64,000 bases of DNA from Herbaspirillum robiniae. GTDB lineage: Bacteria; Pseudomonadota; Gammaproteobacteria; Burkholderiales; Burkholderiaceae_D. Shown here piece by piece: positions 27,681 to 37,900 of this stretch; position 1 is the first letter of the stretch; every line of letters begins with the position of its first letter. A model generated the notes under the pieces. It saw only the letters and a program-made list of their open reading frames with translations, searched no databases and was not told where the DNA came from. Location of the stretch: NCBI RefSeq assembly GCF_002213415.1, contig NZ_NJGU01000015.1, positions 1 through 64,000 of the forward strand. Direction: 5' to 3'. A program made the position numbers and the translations under genes.

Positions 27681-28414
27681 TGAGTACCACACAATCGCCG
27701 AAGATCCTGGTCGTGGACGACGACCATTCGATGCGCCAGCTGCTGGTGGAATACCTGGCCGGGCACGGCATCAATGCCGACAGCGCCGGCGACGGCGCCG
27801 AGGCGGTGGCTGCGGTCAAGGACAAGACCTACGACCTGGTGCTGCTGGACCTCGGCCTGCCCGACATCGACGGCGCCGACCTGGCGCGCCGCTGGCGCGC
27901 CGAGACCGCCATGTCCATCATCTGCATCACCGGCCGCAACGAAGAGGCCGACATGGTCATGGGCCTGGAGCTGGGCGCCGACGACTACATCACCAAGCCG
28001 TTCTCGCTGCGCGAGGTGCTGGCCCGCATGCGCGCCGTGCTGCGTCGCGCCGGCCAGAACGCGCAAACTCCGGTCACGCGCGGCAAGCATCCGCGCGCCT
28101 ACCAGTTCGGCGGCTGGAACCTGAACCTGAACACGCGCCGCCTGGCCGCGCCGGACGGCCGCAACGTCAGCCTGACCAATGCCGAATTCAACCTGCTGGT
28201 GGTGTTCTTGAGTTCGCCGGGCCGCATCATCTCGCGCGAGAAGCTGCTGGAGAGCACGCGGGCCTTCGACGACATCTACGACCGCGCCATCGACGTGCAG
28301 ATCCTGCGCCTGCGCAGGAAGCTGGAAGCCGATCCCAAGAACCCGACGCTGCTGCGCACCGAGCGCGGCGCGGGCTATTTTCTCGATACCGAGATCGAGA
28401 CCTTGTGGGGCTGA
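27680..28414 (+). CDS. OmpR-family response regulator
   Basis: The 244-residue product has a receiver domain (about 1-120) with the acidic pocket at Asp13-Asp15, phospho-acceptor Asp57 in LVLLDLGLPDIDG and the ITKPFS lysine. A winged-helix DNA-binding domain follows (about 135-240) with LRLRRKLEADP and TERGAGYFL. The ATG at 27680 follows a GGGAAGAGGAAAG ribosome site and shares one base with the kinase stop. It is the probable output partner of the adjacent hybrid kinase. Direct control of the T6SS genes is an inference from position. Confidence 0.93.
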   Translation: MSTTQSPKILVVDDDHSMRQLLVEYLAGHGINADSAGDGAEAVAAVKDKTYDLVLLDLGLPDIDGADLARRWRAETAMSIICITGRNEEADMVMGLELGADDYITKPFSLREVLARMRAVLRRAGQNAQTPVTRGKHPRAYQFGGWNLNLNTRRLAAPDGRNVSLTNAEFNLLVVFLSSPGRIISREKLLESTRAFDDIYDRAIDVQILRLRRKLEADPKNPTLLRTERGAGYFLDTEIETLWG

Positions 28415-28451
28415 GCCCCGCACTCACTGATCCCCCGACGACGACGCCAAC

Positions 28452-30050
28452 GTGGACCTGACCCAACTCTCCAGCCTCGGCAAGCAGCCGATCAGCGATG
28501 CCCAGCCTGCCGGCCGCGACGTGCGGGAGGAAGGCGAGTTCGACCTGCTGCAAAACGAGATCGCCAAGATGTCCAATCCCGCCGCCAGCAGTTCGGTGGA
28601 CTGGACGCAGGTGGTCGCGCAGGCCGCGACGCTGACCGGCGCCAAGGGCAAGGACATCATGGTGGCCTGCTACCTGGCCGGCGGCCTGCTGCAGACTGAA
28701 GGCCTGCCGGGCCTGGCGGCCGGATTGCAGGTGCTCGACGAGATGCTGCAGGCCTATTGGGACACGCTGTATCCGCCGCTGGCGCGCCTGCGCGCGCGGC
28801 GCAACGCGCTGCAGTGGCTGATGGACCGGATCAGGGCGCATGGCGACGAGCACGACTGGTCGTCTTTCCCGCCCCAGGATGAGGAACTGGTCACGGCGCT
28901 GCGCGAGCGCTTGAAGTCGATCGACGCATTCGTCGCCGACAAGGATGCCGAGGCGCCGTCGTTGCGGCCGGCGATCTCGCAGGTGGGCAACCTGCTGGTC
29001 AAGGAAAGTGCGCCGCCGCCGGCGGCAGAGCCGGTCACCGCTGCGCCGGTCGCCGCGCCACCGACATCTGCGTCGGCGGCATCGTCCTCCCCCATGGCGT
29101 CGTCCGCGCCGGCGCAAGCCGCGCCTGCGATGGCGGCGCTTGCGGGCGGCCCGGTCGATTCGCCGGCGGCGGCCGAGGCGGCCGGCGCCGAGGCCCTCCA
29201 GCGCCTGGCGGACATCGCCCAGTGGCTGGGTGAGGGCGAACTCAACCAGCCGCCGGCCTTCCGTCTCAACCGCATCGCCGCCTGGGGCGGCATCGAGCAG
29301 CTGCCGCCGGCCACCGGCGGCAAGACCAACCTCCCCGGCCCCGTGCCGCAGGTGCTCGATGCCTTGAAGACCATGCAGAACCGCCAGGCCTTTGACGACC
29401 TGGTGCGATTCGCCGAGGCGCAACTGGCGGTTTTCCCGTTCTGGCTGGATATGAACTGCGTGGCCGCGCAGGCGCTGGAGCGCATGGGCGGCGCTTATGA
29501 CGCCGCGCGTCGCGAAGTGTGCGGCGCCAGCGCCTGGCTGGTCACGCGCCTGCCGGGCATCGAAGACCTGGCCTTTTCCAACGGCACGCCGTTTGCCAGC
29601 GCCGACACCCGGCAATGGCTGCAATCGCTGGGCACAGGCGGCGCCGGTGCGGGCGCGGACGGCGCGGCGCGCATGGATGCGGTGCAGACCGCCGGCGGCA
29701 ACGCCCGCGCATTGGCCGCCGACGGCAACCTGGCCGGCGCCGCCGAGCTGCTGCAAAAGGCCATCGGCCAGAGCGCCGCGCCCGCCGCGCGCCTGCAATT
29801 GCGCGTGGCCCTGTGCGAACTGCTGCTGGCCGAACGTCCCGGCGCCAGCCTCGACGCCTTTGCGCGCGCGCTGGTGACCGAGGTCGACCGCTACTGCCTG
29901 ACCGAATGGGACCCGCCATTGGCCGCATCCGCCTTGCAGGCGGCCTGGAACGTGCTGTCGCGCAATGACGAACTGAAGACCGAGACCGATGGGCTGCTGG
30001 CGAGGCTGGTGGCGATCGATGCCGGGGCGGCGGTCAGGCTGGTGACTTGA
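28452..30050 (+). CDS. tssA: TssA, T6SS sheath assembly protein
   Basis: The 532-residue product opens with an ImpA_N domain (about residues 8-130), including GKDIMVACYLAGGLLQTEGL and LLDEMLQAYWDTLYPPL-like residues, the signature of TssA. A long Ala/Pro/Ser-rich linker (about 190-245) leads to a helical C-terminal half (VasJ-like). TssA organises tube and sheath growth or caps the distal end. Translation starts at GTG 28452. The gene is the last of the T6SS block and is followed directly by the non-coding repeat array. The kinase and regulator pair sits between it and tssM. Confidence 0.92.
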   Translation: MDLTQLSSLGKQPISDAQPAGRDVREEGEFDLLQNEIAKMSNPAASSSVDWTQVVAQAATLTGAKGKDIMVACYLAGGLLQTEGLPGLAAGLQVLDEMLQAYWDTLYPPLARLRARRNALQWLMDRIRAHGDEHDWSSFPPQDEELVTALRERLKSIDAFVADKDAEAPSLRPAISQVGNLLVKESAPPPAAEPVTAAPVAAPPTSASAASSSPMASSAPAQAAPAMAALAGGPVDSPAAAEAAGAEALQRLADIAQWLGEGELNQPPAFRLNRIAAWGGIEQLPPATGGKTNLPGPVPQVLDALKTMQNRQAFDDLVRFAEAQLAVFPFWLDMNCVAAQALERMGGAYDAARREVCGASAWLVTRLPGIEDLAFSNGTPFASADTRQWLQSLGTGGAGAGADGAARMDAVQTAGGNARALAADGNLAGAAELLQKAIGQSAAPAARLQLRVALCELLLAERPGASLDAFARALVTEVDRYCLTEWDPPLAASALQAAWNVLSRNDELKTETDGLLARLVAIDAGAAVRLVT

Positions 30051-30070
30051 GGTTTTTTTTCACTGCGCCT

Positions 30071-30800
30071 TCATCCTGATGAAAGTCAGGATCCAGCGTT
30101 GTTCCAACTGTCATCGAGGCATGACCAAAGCCGCTGGATCCCGGCCTTCGCCGGGATGACGGGTAGAGGGATAACTTCGAACAATCGAGGGCTCAAGCTC
30201 CTCACTCCTCCGAACACCGAGGGCTCAAGCTCCTCACTGTCCCCGTCATCCTGACGAAAGTCAGGATCCAGCGTCGTTCAACGGCCGTCGCGGCATGACG
30301 AAAGCCACTGGATCCCGGCCTGCGCCGGAATGACAAGTAGAGGGATAACCTCGAACAGCCGAGGGCTCAAGCGCCTCACTCCTGCGAACAACCGAGGGTT
30401 CAAGCTCCTCACTCCTCCGAACAACCGGGGGCTCAAGCTCCTCACTGTCCCCGTCATCCTGACGAAAGTCAGGATTCAGCGTCGTTCAACGGCCGTCGAG
30501 GCATGACAAAAGCCACTGGATCCCGGCCTTCGCCGGGATGACAGGTAGAGGGATAAGCTCGAACAGCCGAGGGCTCAAGTTCCTCACTCCTCCGAACAAC
30601 CGGGGGGCTCAAGCCCCTCACTGCCCCGTCATCCTGACGAAAGTCAGGATCCAGCGTCGTTCAACGGCCGTCGAGGCATGACAAAAGCCGCTGGATCCCG
30701 GCCTTCGCCGGGATGACAGGTAGAGGGATAGCCTCGAACAGCCGAGGGCTCAAGCGCCTCACTCCTCCGAGCACCCGAGGGTTCAAGCGCCTCACTACCC
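30071..30800. repeat. Array of four REP-like hairpin units with nested short repeats
   Basis: Four 90-bp cores lie at 30071-30160, 30245-30334, 30453-30542 and 30628-30717. Each begins GTCATCCTGACGAAAGTCAG and ends CCCGGCCTTCGCCGGGATGA. The two ends are imperfect inverted copies of each other, and each folds into its own hairpin (CCTGAC/GTCAGG and CCCGGC/GCCGGG). Between and after the cores are nine copies of a ~32-bp repeat of the type GAGGGCTCAAGCTCCTCACT, grouped 2-3-2-2. The array fills most of the space between tssA and the SulP gene. It looks like a REP/BIME element, not a gene. Confidence 0.85.
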
Positions 30801-31077
30801 CATACGCACTTCCAGCCACATTTGCTGCATTGCGATAAAATACCGCCTTCACCGCATGGCCATCCCGCCGGGAGTTGCCGGTCATGCAAGTTCCCGAACT
30901 TCCCTAGCCTGACCGATGTAGCCAGCCGCCAGATACCCGTCCGTCGTCCGCATCCCGCGCCTTCCCAGGGGAAACCCCGCCCGCATGCGCATGCGATGCG
31001 CAACGGACCCGTTCCATGCCGCTGCTTCATTCCGATTTTCTTCACGCCGCGCCGATCGCGCCGGCGTATGCACGATC
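30801..31077. other. Non-coding upstream region of the SulP gene
   Basis: Between the repeat array and the SulP start I see no credible gene. The in-frame extension upstream of 31078 is Arg-rich and has no family character. The region presumably holds the SulP promoter, but no convincing -35/-10 pair could be assigned. Confidence 0.5.
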
Positions 31078-32583
31078 ATGACTATGACCAACTCCGCACC
31101 TGCGTCGCGCCTGCGCGACCTGCGCCAGAACTTCCTCGCCGGGCTGACCACTTCCTTCGCCCTGGTGCCCGAATGCATCGCCTTCGCGCTGGTGGCGCAG
31201 CTCAATCCGCTGATGGGCCTGTATGGCGCCTTCTTCATCTGCACCATCACCGCCATTTTCGGCGGCCGGCCCGGCATGATCTCGGGCGCGGCCGGTTCGA
31301 TGGCGGTGGTGATCGTGGCGCTGGTGGTGCAGCACGGCGCCCAGTATTTCCTCGCGACCGTGGTGCTGTCAGGCCTGGTGATGCTGCTGTTCGGCGCGCT
31401 GCGGCTGGGCAAGCTGGTGCGCATGGTGCCGCATCCGGTGATGCTGGGCTTCGTCAACGGCTTGGCCATCGTGATCGCCATGGCCCAGCTGGAACACTTC
31501 CGCCATGACACGCCGTCCGGCCCGCAATGGCTGCAGGGCTCGCAACTGGCCATCATGCTGGGGCTCACGCTGCTGACCATGCTGGTCACCTGGCTGCTGC
31601 CGCGCGTGACCCGCGCGGTGCCGCCGGCGCTGGCGGCCATCCTCGGCGTGGGCGTACTGACCCAGGTATTGAACGTGCCCACGCCCACGCTGGGCGACAT
31701 GGCGAAGATCGCCGGCGGCCTGCCGCTGTTCCATTTCCCCGAGGTACCGCTGAACCTGGAGACGCTGAAGATCATCGCCCCCTACGCGGTGCTGATGGCC
31801 ATCGTCGGCCTGCTGGAGACGCTGCTCACCTTCAACCTCACCGACGAGATCACCGCCAGCCGCGGCCAGGCCAACCGCGAATGCCTCGCGCTGGGCGCGG
31901 CCAACGTGGTCTCGGGCCTGTTCGGCGGCATGGGCGGCTGCGCCATGATCGGCCAGACCATGATCAACCTGGGTTCCGGCGGCCGCTCGCGCGTCTCCGG
32001 CGTGGTGGCGGGCGTGATGATCCTGCTGTTCATCCTGTTCCTGTCGCCGGCGATCGAGCGCATTCCGCTGGCGGCGCTGGCCGGCGTCATGTTCGTGGTG
32101 GCGCAGGAAACCTTCGCCTGGGGCTCGCTGCGCGTGCTGGGCCGCGTGCCGAAGAACGACGCCATCGTGATCGTCGCCGTGACCGTCATCACCGTGTTCA
32201 CCGATCTGGCCGTGGCGGTGCTGTGCGGCATCGTGATCGCCGCGCTCAACTTCGCGTGGCAGCATGCGCGCGAGATCCGTGCCGAAGTAAGCGATGCGGG
32301 CGATGGGGAGAACAAGGTGCGCACCTATGTGCCGCATGGCACGCTGTTCTTTGCTTCCGCCGCGCATTTCCTGGAGTTGTTCGATCCCAAGCGCGATCCG
32401 CGCCAGGTGGTGCTGGATTGCCGGCACCTGCGGCTGGCCGATCACTCGGCGATTGCAGCGGTGCAGACGCTGGATGAACGTTATGCCCGCCTCGGCAGCG
32501 TATTGCAGGTGACCGGCCTGTCTACCCGTTGTCGCAGCTTGTTACAGCGCGCCGGCATCGAGCCGGCGACAAGGCAGGCTTGA
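31078..32583 (+). CDS. SulP family anion transporter with STAS domain
   Basis: The 501-residue product is a SulP (SLC26-type) permease. A hydrophobic domain of 10 to 14 segments covers about residues 20-405, with the N-terminal family pattern LTTSFALVPECIAFALVAQL. A short cytoplasmic STAS domain covers about 415-495 with FFASAAHFLELF and VVLDCRHLRLADHSA. Members carry sulfate, bicarbonate or dicarboxylates, and the substrate cannot be told here. Its relatives in proteobacteria are often small sulfate or bicarbonate carriers. The start at 31078 is followed by another ATG two codons later, either of which could serve. A strong hairpin and T-run lie downstream. Confidence 0.9.
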   Translation: MTMTNSAPASRLRDLRQNFLAGLTTSFALVPECIAFALVAQLNPLMGLYGAFFICTITAIFGGRPGMISGAAGSMAVVIVALVVQHGAQYFLATVVLSGLVMLLFGALRLGKLVRMVPHPVMLGFVNGLAIVIAMAQLEHFRHDTPSGPQWLQGSQLAIMLGLTLLTMLVTWLLPRVTRAVPPALAAILGVGVLTQVLNVPTPTLGDMAKIAGGLPLFHFPEVPLNLETLKIIAPYAVLMAIVGLLETLLTFNLTDEITASRGQANRECLALGAANVVSGLFGGMGGCAMIGQTMINLGSGGRSRVSGVVAGVMILLFILFLSPAIERIPLAALAGVMFVVAQETFAWGSLRVLGRVPKNDAIVIVAVTVITVFTDLAVAVLCGIVIAALNFAWQHAREIRAEVSDAGDGENKVRTYVPHGTLFFASAAHFLELFDPKRDPRQVVLDCRHLRLADHSAIAAVQTLDERYARLGSVLQVTGLSTRCRSLLQRAGIEPATRQA

Positions 32584-32601
32584 CGCTTCCTGGGTGCCCA
32601 T

Positions 32602-32626
32602 AAAAAAAAGCCCGCCAAAGGCGGGC
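32602..32626 (-). terminator. Intrinsic terminator for the DUF1993 gene
   Basis: Read on the minus strand this is GCCCGCC, a four-base loop, GGCGGGC and a run of eight T. It lies 77 bp past the DUF1993 stop at 32703 and 19 bp past the SulP stop on the other strand, so it ends the leftward transcript. Confidence 0.85.
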
Positions 32627-32651
32627 AAGTACCACGGGAAACACGGTTCGC

Positions 32652-32686
32652 AACCGGCCGGCGTCGCACAGGACGCCGGCCGGTTT
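32652..32686 (+). terminator. Intrinsic terminator for the SulP gene
   Basis: A 14-base GC-rich stem (AACCGGCCGGCGTC paired with its complement across a six-base loop) is followed by TTTT on the plus strand. It lies about 70 bp past the SulP stop, between two convergent genes, and so ends the rightward transcript. Confidence 0.75.
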
Positions 32687-32702
32687 TGCATTCGGGAGAG
32701 GC

Positions 32703-33206
32703 TTACAGGCCGAGGTAGTCCAGCTTGCCGAGCTTGACGCCCTTGTGACGCAGGATGCCGTAGGCGGTCGTCACGTGGAACATGAAGTTGGGCAGGCCGA
32801 AGTGGGTCAGGTAGGTCTGGCCGCTCATCTTCTGTTCTTCGCCGCGCAGCATCATCTTCACCTCGCGCTCCTCCTGGCCGTCGATGGCGTCGGCGGGGAT
32901 GCCTTCGAGGAAGTGGATGGTCTTGTTGATGCGCGCCTGCAGCTCGTCGAACGTGACTTCGTCGTCCGGGAAGTTGGGCGCGGCCAGGCCCGAGAGGCGG
33001 CTGGCGGTGGCCTTGGCGGTGTCGCTGGCGCGCTGGATCTGGGCCGACAGCGGGAACATGTCGTCGAACAGGCGTGCGCCGATCAGGTCGGTGGCTTCCA
33101 GCTTGTGTTCGTCGACGTGCTGTTCGGCCTTGTCGAGCAGGGTGGACAGGGTTTGCAGGCCGCGGATCATGACCGGGACGCTGACTTGGTGCAGGGTGAT
33201 GGACAT
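32703..33206 (-). CDS. DUF1993 family protein
   Basis: The 167-residue product matches the DUF1993 pattern: MSITLHQVSVPVMIRGLQTL at the start, a middle LIGARLFDDMFPLSAQIQRA, and the C-terminal GLPNFMFHVTTAYGILRHKGV. These small all-helical proteins resemble DinB-fold proteins, and their biochemical role is unknown. It has no signal peptide. It is transcribed alone, with its own terminator at 32602-32626, and lies downstream of the efflux operon on the same strand with a 155-bp gap that contains a single hairpin. A GAGAG stretch precedes the ATG. Confidence 0.88.
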   Translation of the reverse strand: MSITLHQVSVPVMIRGLQTLSTLLDKAEQHVDEHKLEATDLIGARLFDDMFPLSAQIQRASDTAKATASRLSGLAAPNFPDDEVTFDELQARINKTIHFLEGIPADAIDGQEEREVKMMLRGEEQKMSGQTYLTHFGLPNFMFHVTTAYGILRHKGVKLGKLDYLGL

Positions 33207-33330
33207 GGGGTTCTCTCTATCTCTTCAATGGGTTGGCGTAGGCGTCGTGCATCGTGTGTGCACGCGATTTCTCTGTTTGTTCAAAGCGCTCAAAGTGTTC
33301 AAAGACGGCGACGGCATGACAAACGGCGTG

Positions 33331-33354
33331 TCGTCCCGGCTTGCGCCGGGACGA
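33331..33354. repeat. Single REP-like hairpin after the efflux operon
   Basis: TCGTCCCGGC and GCCGGGACGA form a perfect 10-bp stem with a TTGC loop. The element lies 7 bp past the stop of the outer-membrane channel gene. It resembles one half of the repeat units at 30071-30717. No T-run follows on the minus strand, so it is more likely a REP remnant or mRNA 3'-end stabiliser than a terminator. Confidence 0.6.
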
Positions 33355-33361
33355 TACAGGC

Positions 33362-34879
33362 TTACTTCGACGACAACTGCGTCGCCGCCGCAGGCGCCGT
33401 ACCCCAGCCGCCGCCCAGCGCGCGGATCAGGTTCACGGTGGAGCGGGCGCGTTCGCCGTCCAGCGTGACCGAGGCGCGTTGCTGCTGCAGCACGGTGCGG
33501 TCGGCGTCGATCACGCTGAAGTAGCTGACCGCGCCTTCCTGGTATTGCGTGTGCGACAGCTTGGCGGCGCGCGCCGAGGCGGCCACGGCTTCGTCCTGGG
33601 CGCGGCTCTGGTCGCCCAGGATGCGCAGGTTGGCCAGGTTGTCTTCCACTTCGCGGAAGGCGTTCAACACCGTGCCGCGGTAGGTCGCCACCTGTTCTTC
33701 ATAGCTGGCGCGGGCGCGGTCCACGCCGGCCTGGCGGCGGCCGCCGTCGAAGATCGGCATCGACAGCGCCGTGCCCACCAGCGGGCCCAGCAGGAAGGTG
33801 CGGCTGGACCAGTTGAACAGGTCGCCCAGTTGCGCCGACTCGTAGCCCAGGCCGCCGGTCAGGTTCAGCGCCGGGAAGAAGGCCGACTTGGCTACACCCA
33901 CGCGGGCGTTGGCGGCAGCCATCGAACGTTCGGCGGCGGCGATGTCGGGACGACGTTCCAGGAGCGTCGACGGCAGGCCGGACGGCACGGCCAGGCTGAT
34001 GCGGGTGAGTGGCCGGGCCGGCAGCGCAAACTCGGCCGGCGTGCTGCCCAGGAGGATGGCCAGCGCGTGTTCGGCGGTGGCGCGCTGGCGGGTGATGCCC
34101 AGCGCTTCCGATTGCGCCGAGGCCAGCTCGGACCTGGCGCGCGCCACGTCGACTTCGCTGATGTCGCCTTCGTCGAAGCGGCGCTGCACCAGGCGCAGCG
34201 ACTCCTGGCGCAGCTTCACGGTGCCGGTGTAGAGATCCAGCGCCGCGTCCAGTTCACGCACCAGGAAGTACTGCTGGGCGACGTCGGCCTGCAGCGCCAG
34301 CAGCACCGAATGGAACAGCGCTTCGCTGCGCTGCGCGTCGGCGGTGGCGGCATCCACGTTGGAGGCGACGCGGCCGAACAGGTCCACCTCATAGGAGATG
34401 TTGGCCTGCGCGCGGTACAGCGTGAACGGCTGGGTATTGGCGTCGGCCGGCAGGCCTTGCGAGGCCGGCGACGGGCGCTGGCGGGTGGCGCCGATGCCGG
34501 CGTCCACCTGCGGGAAGTAGCCCGAACGCGCGTCCTTGGTCAGCGCGCGCGCCTGGCCCAGGCGGGCGGCGGCGGCCTTCAGGTCCTGGTTGGCCTGCTG
34601 TGCGCGGTCTTCCAGGGCGTTGAGGCTGTCGTCGCCGAAGATCTTCCACCATTCGCCGCGGGCGATGTCTTCCGACGGTTGCGCGGCTTTCCATTGGCTG
34701 CCGTTTTCGCCGACCTGCGGGCCGGCTTCCTTGAAGGCGGCGGGCGTGTCGACGGCGGGGCGCTCATAGGTCGGCGCCACCGAGCAACCGGCCAGGATCA
34801 GCAGCGATGCCAGCAGGGCCGAGCCGATACCTAAGTAACGAGTAGGACGCAGCAGGGAATTCATGTTGATTGCTTTCAT
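33362..34879 (-). CDS. RND efflux outer-membrane channel lipoprotein (OprM/NodT family)
   Basis: The 505-residue product has a lipoprotein signal ending LAGC (Cys at about 32). Two outer-membrane efflux protein (TolC-like) repeats follow, with the family segments YERPAVDTPAAFKE, WWKIFGDDSLNAL, ISYEVDLFGRVASNVDAA and LLGPLVGTALSMPIFDGGRR. It would form the trimeric exit duct of the RND pump encoded just upstream. The ATG at 34879 is supported by a GGAG site 8 bases before it. It begins 31 bp after the pump gene and is the last gene of the operon. Confidence 0.94.
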   Translation of the reverse strand: MKAINMNSLLRPTRYLGIGSALLASLLILAGCSVAPTYERPAVDTPAAFKEAGPQVGENGSQWKAAQPSEDIARGEWWKIFGDDSLNALEDRAQQANQDLKAAAARLGQARALTKDARSGYFPQVDAGIGATRQRPSPASQGLPADANTQPFTLYRAQANISYEVDLFGRVASNVDAATADAQRSEALFHSVLLALQADVAQQYFLVRELDAALDLYTGTVKLRQESLRLVQRRFDEGDISEVDVARARSELASAQSEALGITRQRATAEHALAILLGSTPAEFALPARPLTRISLAVPSGLPSTLLERRPDIAAAERSMAAANARVGVAKSAFFPALNLTGGLGYESAQLGDLFNWSSRTFLLGPLVGTALSMPIFDGGRRQAGVDRARASYEEQVATYRGTVLNAFREVEDNLANLRILGDQSRAQDEAVAASARAAKLSHTQYQEGAVSYFSVIDADRTVLQQQRASVTLDGERARSTVNLIRALGGGWGTAPAAATQLSSK

Positions 34880-34910
34880 TTTCTTGCTCCAATAATCGTC
34901 TGGCCGGAGA

Positions 34911-37900
34911 TCAGCGGTCGTCCTGCGAACCCGGTACGGCGTGGGCCACGTGCGAGCCTGCGGTCATCGGCGCTTCGTGGTGCGAGGCCGAGTGCAGCGC
35001 GCGGCGGTCGATGGTACGCAGCAGCACGTAGAACACCGGGGTCAGGAACAGGCCGAACAGCGTCACGCCCAGCATGCCGAAGAACACCGCGATACCCATC
35101 GCATAGCGCATCTCCGAACCGGCGCCGGTCGAGGTCACCAGCGGCACCACGCCCATGATGAAAGCGATCGAGGTCATCAGGATCGGACGCAGGCGCAGGC
35201 GGCTGGCTTCGATCGCGGCCTGCACGGCGCTGCGGCCCTGCATTTCCAGTTCGCGGGCGAACTCCACGATCAGGATCGCGTTCTTGGCCGACAGGCCCAC
35301 CAGCACCATCAGGCCGATCTGGGTGAAGATGTTGTTGTCGCCGTTGGTCAGCCAGACGCCGGTCAGGGCGGCCAGGATGCTCATCGGCACGATCAGGATC
35401 ACCGCCAGCGGCAGGGTCAGGCTTTCATACAGCGCTGCCAGCACCAGGAACACCAGCAGCACGCTGATCGGGAACACCCACACGCCGGCATTGCCTGCGA
35501 GGATCTTCTGGTAGGTCAGGTCGGTCCATTCGAACTTCACGCCGCGCGGCAGGGTGGCGGCAGCCACGCGTTCGGCCGCGGCCTGCGCCTGGTCGGACGA
35601 GTAGCCGGGCGCCGGGCCGCCGTTGATGTCGGCGGCGGTGTAGCCGTTGTAGCGCACCACCATTTCCGGGCCGAAGGTCTGCTTGACCTTCACCACCGAG
35701 GACAGCGGCACCATTTCGCCGGCGTCGTTGCGGGTCTTCAGCTGCAGGATGTCCTCGGCCTTGGCGCGGAAGGGCGCGTCAGCCTGGGCCCGCACCTGGT
35801 AGACGCGGCCGAAGCGGTTGAAGTCGTTCACGTACAGCGAGCCCAGGTAGATCTGCATGGTGTTGAACACGTCGGTCACCGGGATGCCCAACTGCTTGGC
35901 CTTCACGCGGTCGAGGTCGACGTCCAGCTGCGGCACGTTGATCTGGTAGCTCGAGAACATCGGGCCCAGCGCCGGTTCCTTGGCGGCGGCGGCCATGAAG
36001 GCCTTGGCTGCCTTGTCCAGCTCGGCATAGCCGACGGCGTCGCGGTCTTCGATCTGCATCTTGAAGCCGCCCAGCGTGCCCAGGCCCATCACCGGCGGCG
36101 GCGGGAAGACGGCGGTGAAGGCTTCCTTGATGCCGCCGAACTTCTTGTTCAGCGAAGCGGCGATGGCGTTACCCGACAGTTCCTTGGACTTGCGTTCCTC
36201 GAAGGGCTTCAGGCCCACGAACACGATGCCGGCCGAGGAGCTGTTGGTGAAGCCGTTGATCGACAGGCCGGGGAAGGCGATCGCGCTCTGCACGCCGGGT
36301 TCCTTCAACATGATGTCGCTCATCTTGCGCATCACTTCTTCGCTGCGGTCGATCGAAGCGCCGTTGGGCAACTGGGCGAAGGCCACCAGGTATTGCTTGT
36401 CCTGGCCCGGCACGAAACCGCCCGGCACGATGTAGGAGATGCCCACGGTCGCGGCCAGCAGCACCGCGTACACGCCCATGGTGGCGCCCTTGCGCTTGAT
36501 CACGCCGGTCACGCCGGTGCCGTAGTTGTCGGAGGCGCGGTTGAAGAAGCGGTTGAAGCGGATGAAGAAGCCGCCCAGGAAGCGATCCATGATGCGGGTC
36601 AGCCAGTCCGGCTTCTCGCCGTGGCCCTTCAACAGCATGGCGGCCAGCGCCGGCGACAGGGTCAGCGAGTTGAAGGCCGAGATCACCGTCGAGATGGCGA
36701 TGGTCATGGCGAACTGCTTGTAGAACTGGCCGGTCAGGCCGGTCATGAAGGCCAGCGGCACGAACACGGCCACCAGGGTCAGCGCGATGGCGATGATCGG
36801 GCCCGACACTTCCTGCATGGCGCGGTAGGTCGCTTCGCGCGGCGTCAACCCCGCCGAGATATTGCGCTCGACGTTTTCCACCACCACGATGGCGTCATCG
36901 ACCACGATGCCGATGGCCAGCACCATGCCGAACAGCGACAGCGCGTTGATGGTGTAGCCGAAGCCCAGCATCAGCGAGAAGGTGCCGATGATGGAGACCG
37001 GCACGGCCAGGAGCGGGATCACCGAAGCGCGCCAGGTCTGCAGGAAGATGATCACCACGATCACCACCAGCGCGATGGCTTCGAGCAGGGTGTGCACCAC
37101 CGCTTCGATGGACGAACGCACGAACTGGGTCGGGTCATAGACGATGCTGTACTCGACCGACTTGGGGAAGTCGGCGGAGAGCTCCTTCATCGCCTCGCGC
37201 ACCTGCTTGGAGACGTCCAGCGCGTTGGCGCCGGGCGCCTGGAAGATGGGGATGGCCACCGCCGGCTTGTTGTCCAGCAGCGAGCGCAGGCCGTATTCGG
37301 ATGCGGCCAGTTCCACGCGGGCGACGTCGCCCAGCTTGGTGGTGGCGCCGTCCGGCGAAGCCTTCAGGATGATGTCGCGGAACTCGGCTTCGGTCTTCAG
37401 GCGACCTTGCGCGTTCACCGACAGTTGCAGCGGCACGTCGGGCGAGCTGGGCGACTGGCCGATCACGCCGGCGGCGACCTGCACGTTTTGTTCGCGGATG
37501 GCCTTGACCACGTCGGAGGCGGTCAGGCCGCGCTGCGAAACCTTGTTCGGATCCAGCCACACGCGCATGGCGTAGTTGCCGGAACCGAACAGGCCCACTT
37601 CACCCACGCCCTGGATACGCGCCAGGCGGTCCTTGACGTTGAGCACCGCATAGTTGCGCAGGTAGGTGGTGTCGTAGCGGTTGTCGGGCGAGATCAGGTG
37701 GACCACCATGGTCAGCGTCGGCGACGACTTCAAGGTCGTCACGCCCAGGCGCTGCACGTCTTCAGGCAGGCGCGGCAGCGCTTGCTGCACGCGGTTCTGC
37801 ACCAGCTGCTGGGCCTTGTCGGGGTCCACGCCCAGGCGGAAGTTGACGGTGATGGTCAGGTTGCCGTCGCTGTTGGCCTGCGACTGCATGTACAGCATGT

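Noticed and set aside
1..30050. Prophage tail module
   Set aside because: Hcp, TssE, TssF, TssG, ClpV, TssJ, TssK, TssL, TssM and TssA together are T6SS genes. There is no capsid, portal, terminase, integrase or lysis gene.
30071..30800. CRISPR array
   Set aside because: Repeats are of two sizes, contain internal hairpins and have no unique spacers of uniform length; no cas genes are nearby.
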